A stretch of 5,940 bases of DNA from Ignavibacteriales bacterium (GTDB taxonomy: Bacteria > Bacteroidota > Ignavibacteria > Ignavibacteriales > Melioribacteraceae), in assembly GCA_020059785.1 (NCBI GenBank), contig JAGVBL010000378.1:1-5940 (forward strand), in the 5' to 3' direction. The first letter of the stretch is position 1. Each line of letters starts with the position of its first letter. The notes beneath the pieces are model-generated. The model made no database searches and was not told the DNA's origin. It was given only the letters and a program-made list of their open reading frames with translations. The position numbers and the translations under genes are program-made. Positions 5,910 through 5,940 of the stretch are shown piece after piece.

Positions 5910-5940
5910 GTTTTTTTTACTCATTTTTGATTTTATTTCA

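Noticed and set aside
5854..5940. Open plus-strand frame from ATG to the right edge, 29 codons, hydrophobic and signal-peptide-like
   Set aside because: T-rich DNA reads as Phe/Leu/Ile in any frame, there is no ribosome binding site, and the frame lies over the rho promoter. It could be the start of a divergent gene, but the window ends before that can be judged.
1..5940. Defence island, mobile element or CRISPR
   Set aside because: No transposase, integrase, toxin-antitoxin, restriction or Cas motifs, no spaced direct repeats; all clear genes are housekeeping or FCB-typical.

Overview
The window is a compact, AT-rich chromosomal segment carrying six complete genes and the tail of a seventh. 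No mobile element, CRISPR array, phage gene, tRNA or rRNA is visible. The likely source is a member of the FCB group, most likely Ignavibacteria/Chlorobi-like rather than Bacteroidetes proper. Three observations support this. There is a secreted GWxTD-domain protein, a family common in that group. The adk promoter matches the FCB -7 element TAnnTTTG, and adk lacks a Shine-Dalgarno sequence. Rho is a compact 417 residues, without the long disordered insertion usual in Bacteroidetes Rho. The taxonomic placement is inference.

Layout, left to right: the last 30 codons of an unidentified plus-strand gene (to 94); a 90-bp intergenic stretch holding a good promoter; adk (185-826, plus strand). Facing adk tail-to-tail, with only 3 bp between the stop codons, is a five-gene minus-strand cluster that occupies the rest of the window. 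Its transcription order is rho (5755-4502), a GWxTD-domain exported protein (4496-3216), pdxA (3215-2232), a class I SAM-dependent methyltransferase (2232-1501) and ftsE (1507-830). The junctions are a 5-bp gap, a 0-bp gap, a 1-bp overlap and a 7-bp overlap, so this is almost certainly one transcription unit with translational coupling at its end. A promoter built like the adk promoter (TTGACA, 17 bp, TAACTTTA) lies about 125 bp upstream of rho and leaves a C-rich, G-poor leader.

The genes are mostly housekeeping: adenylate balance (Adk), transcription termination (Rho), vitamin B6 synthesis (PdxA) and cell-division or envelope ABC function (FtsE). Two are of unknown role, the GWxTD protein and the methyltransferase. 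I see no evidence of a new defence or mobile system. The points worth a second look are the rho-headed operon, the matching promoter pair, the rho leader, the altered GWxTD signature and ftsE without an adjacent ftsX.
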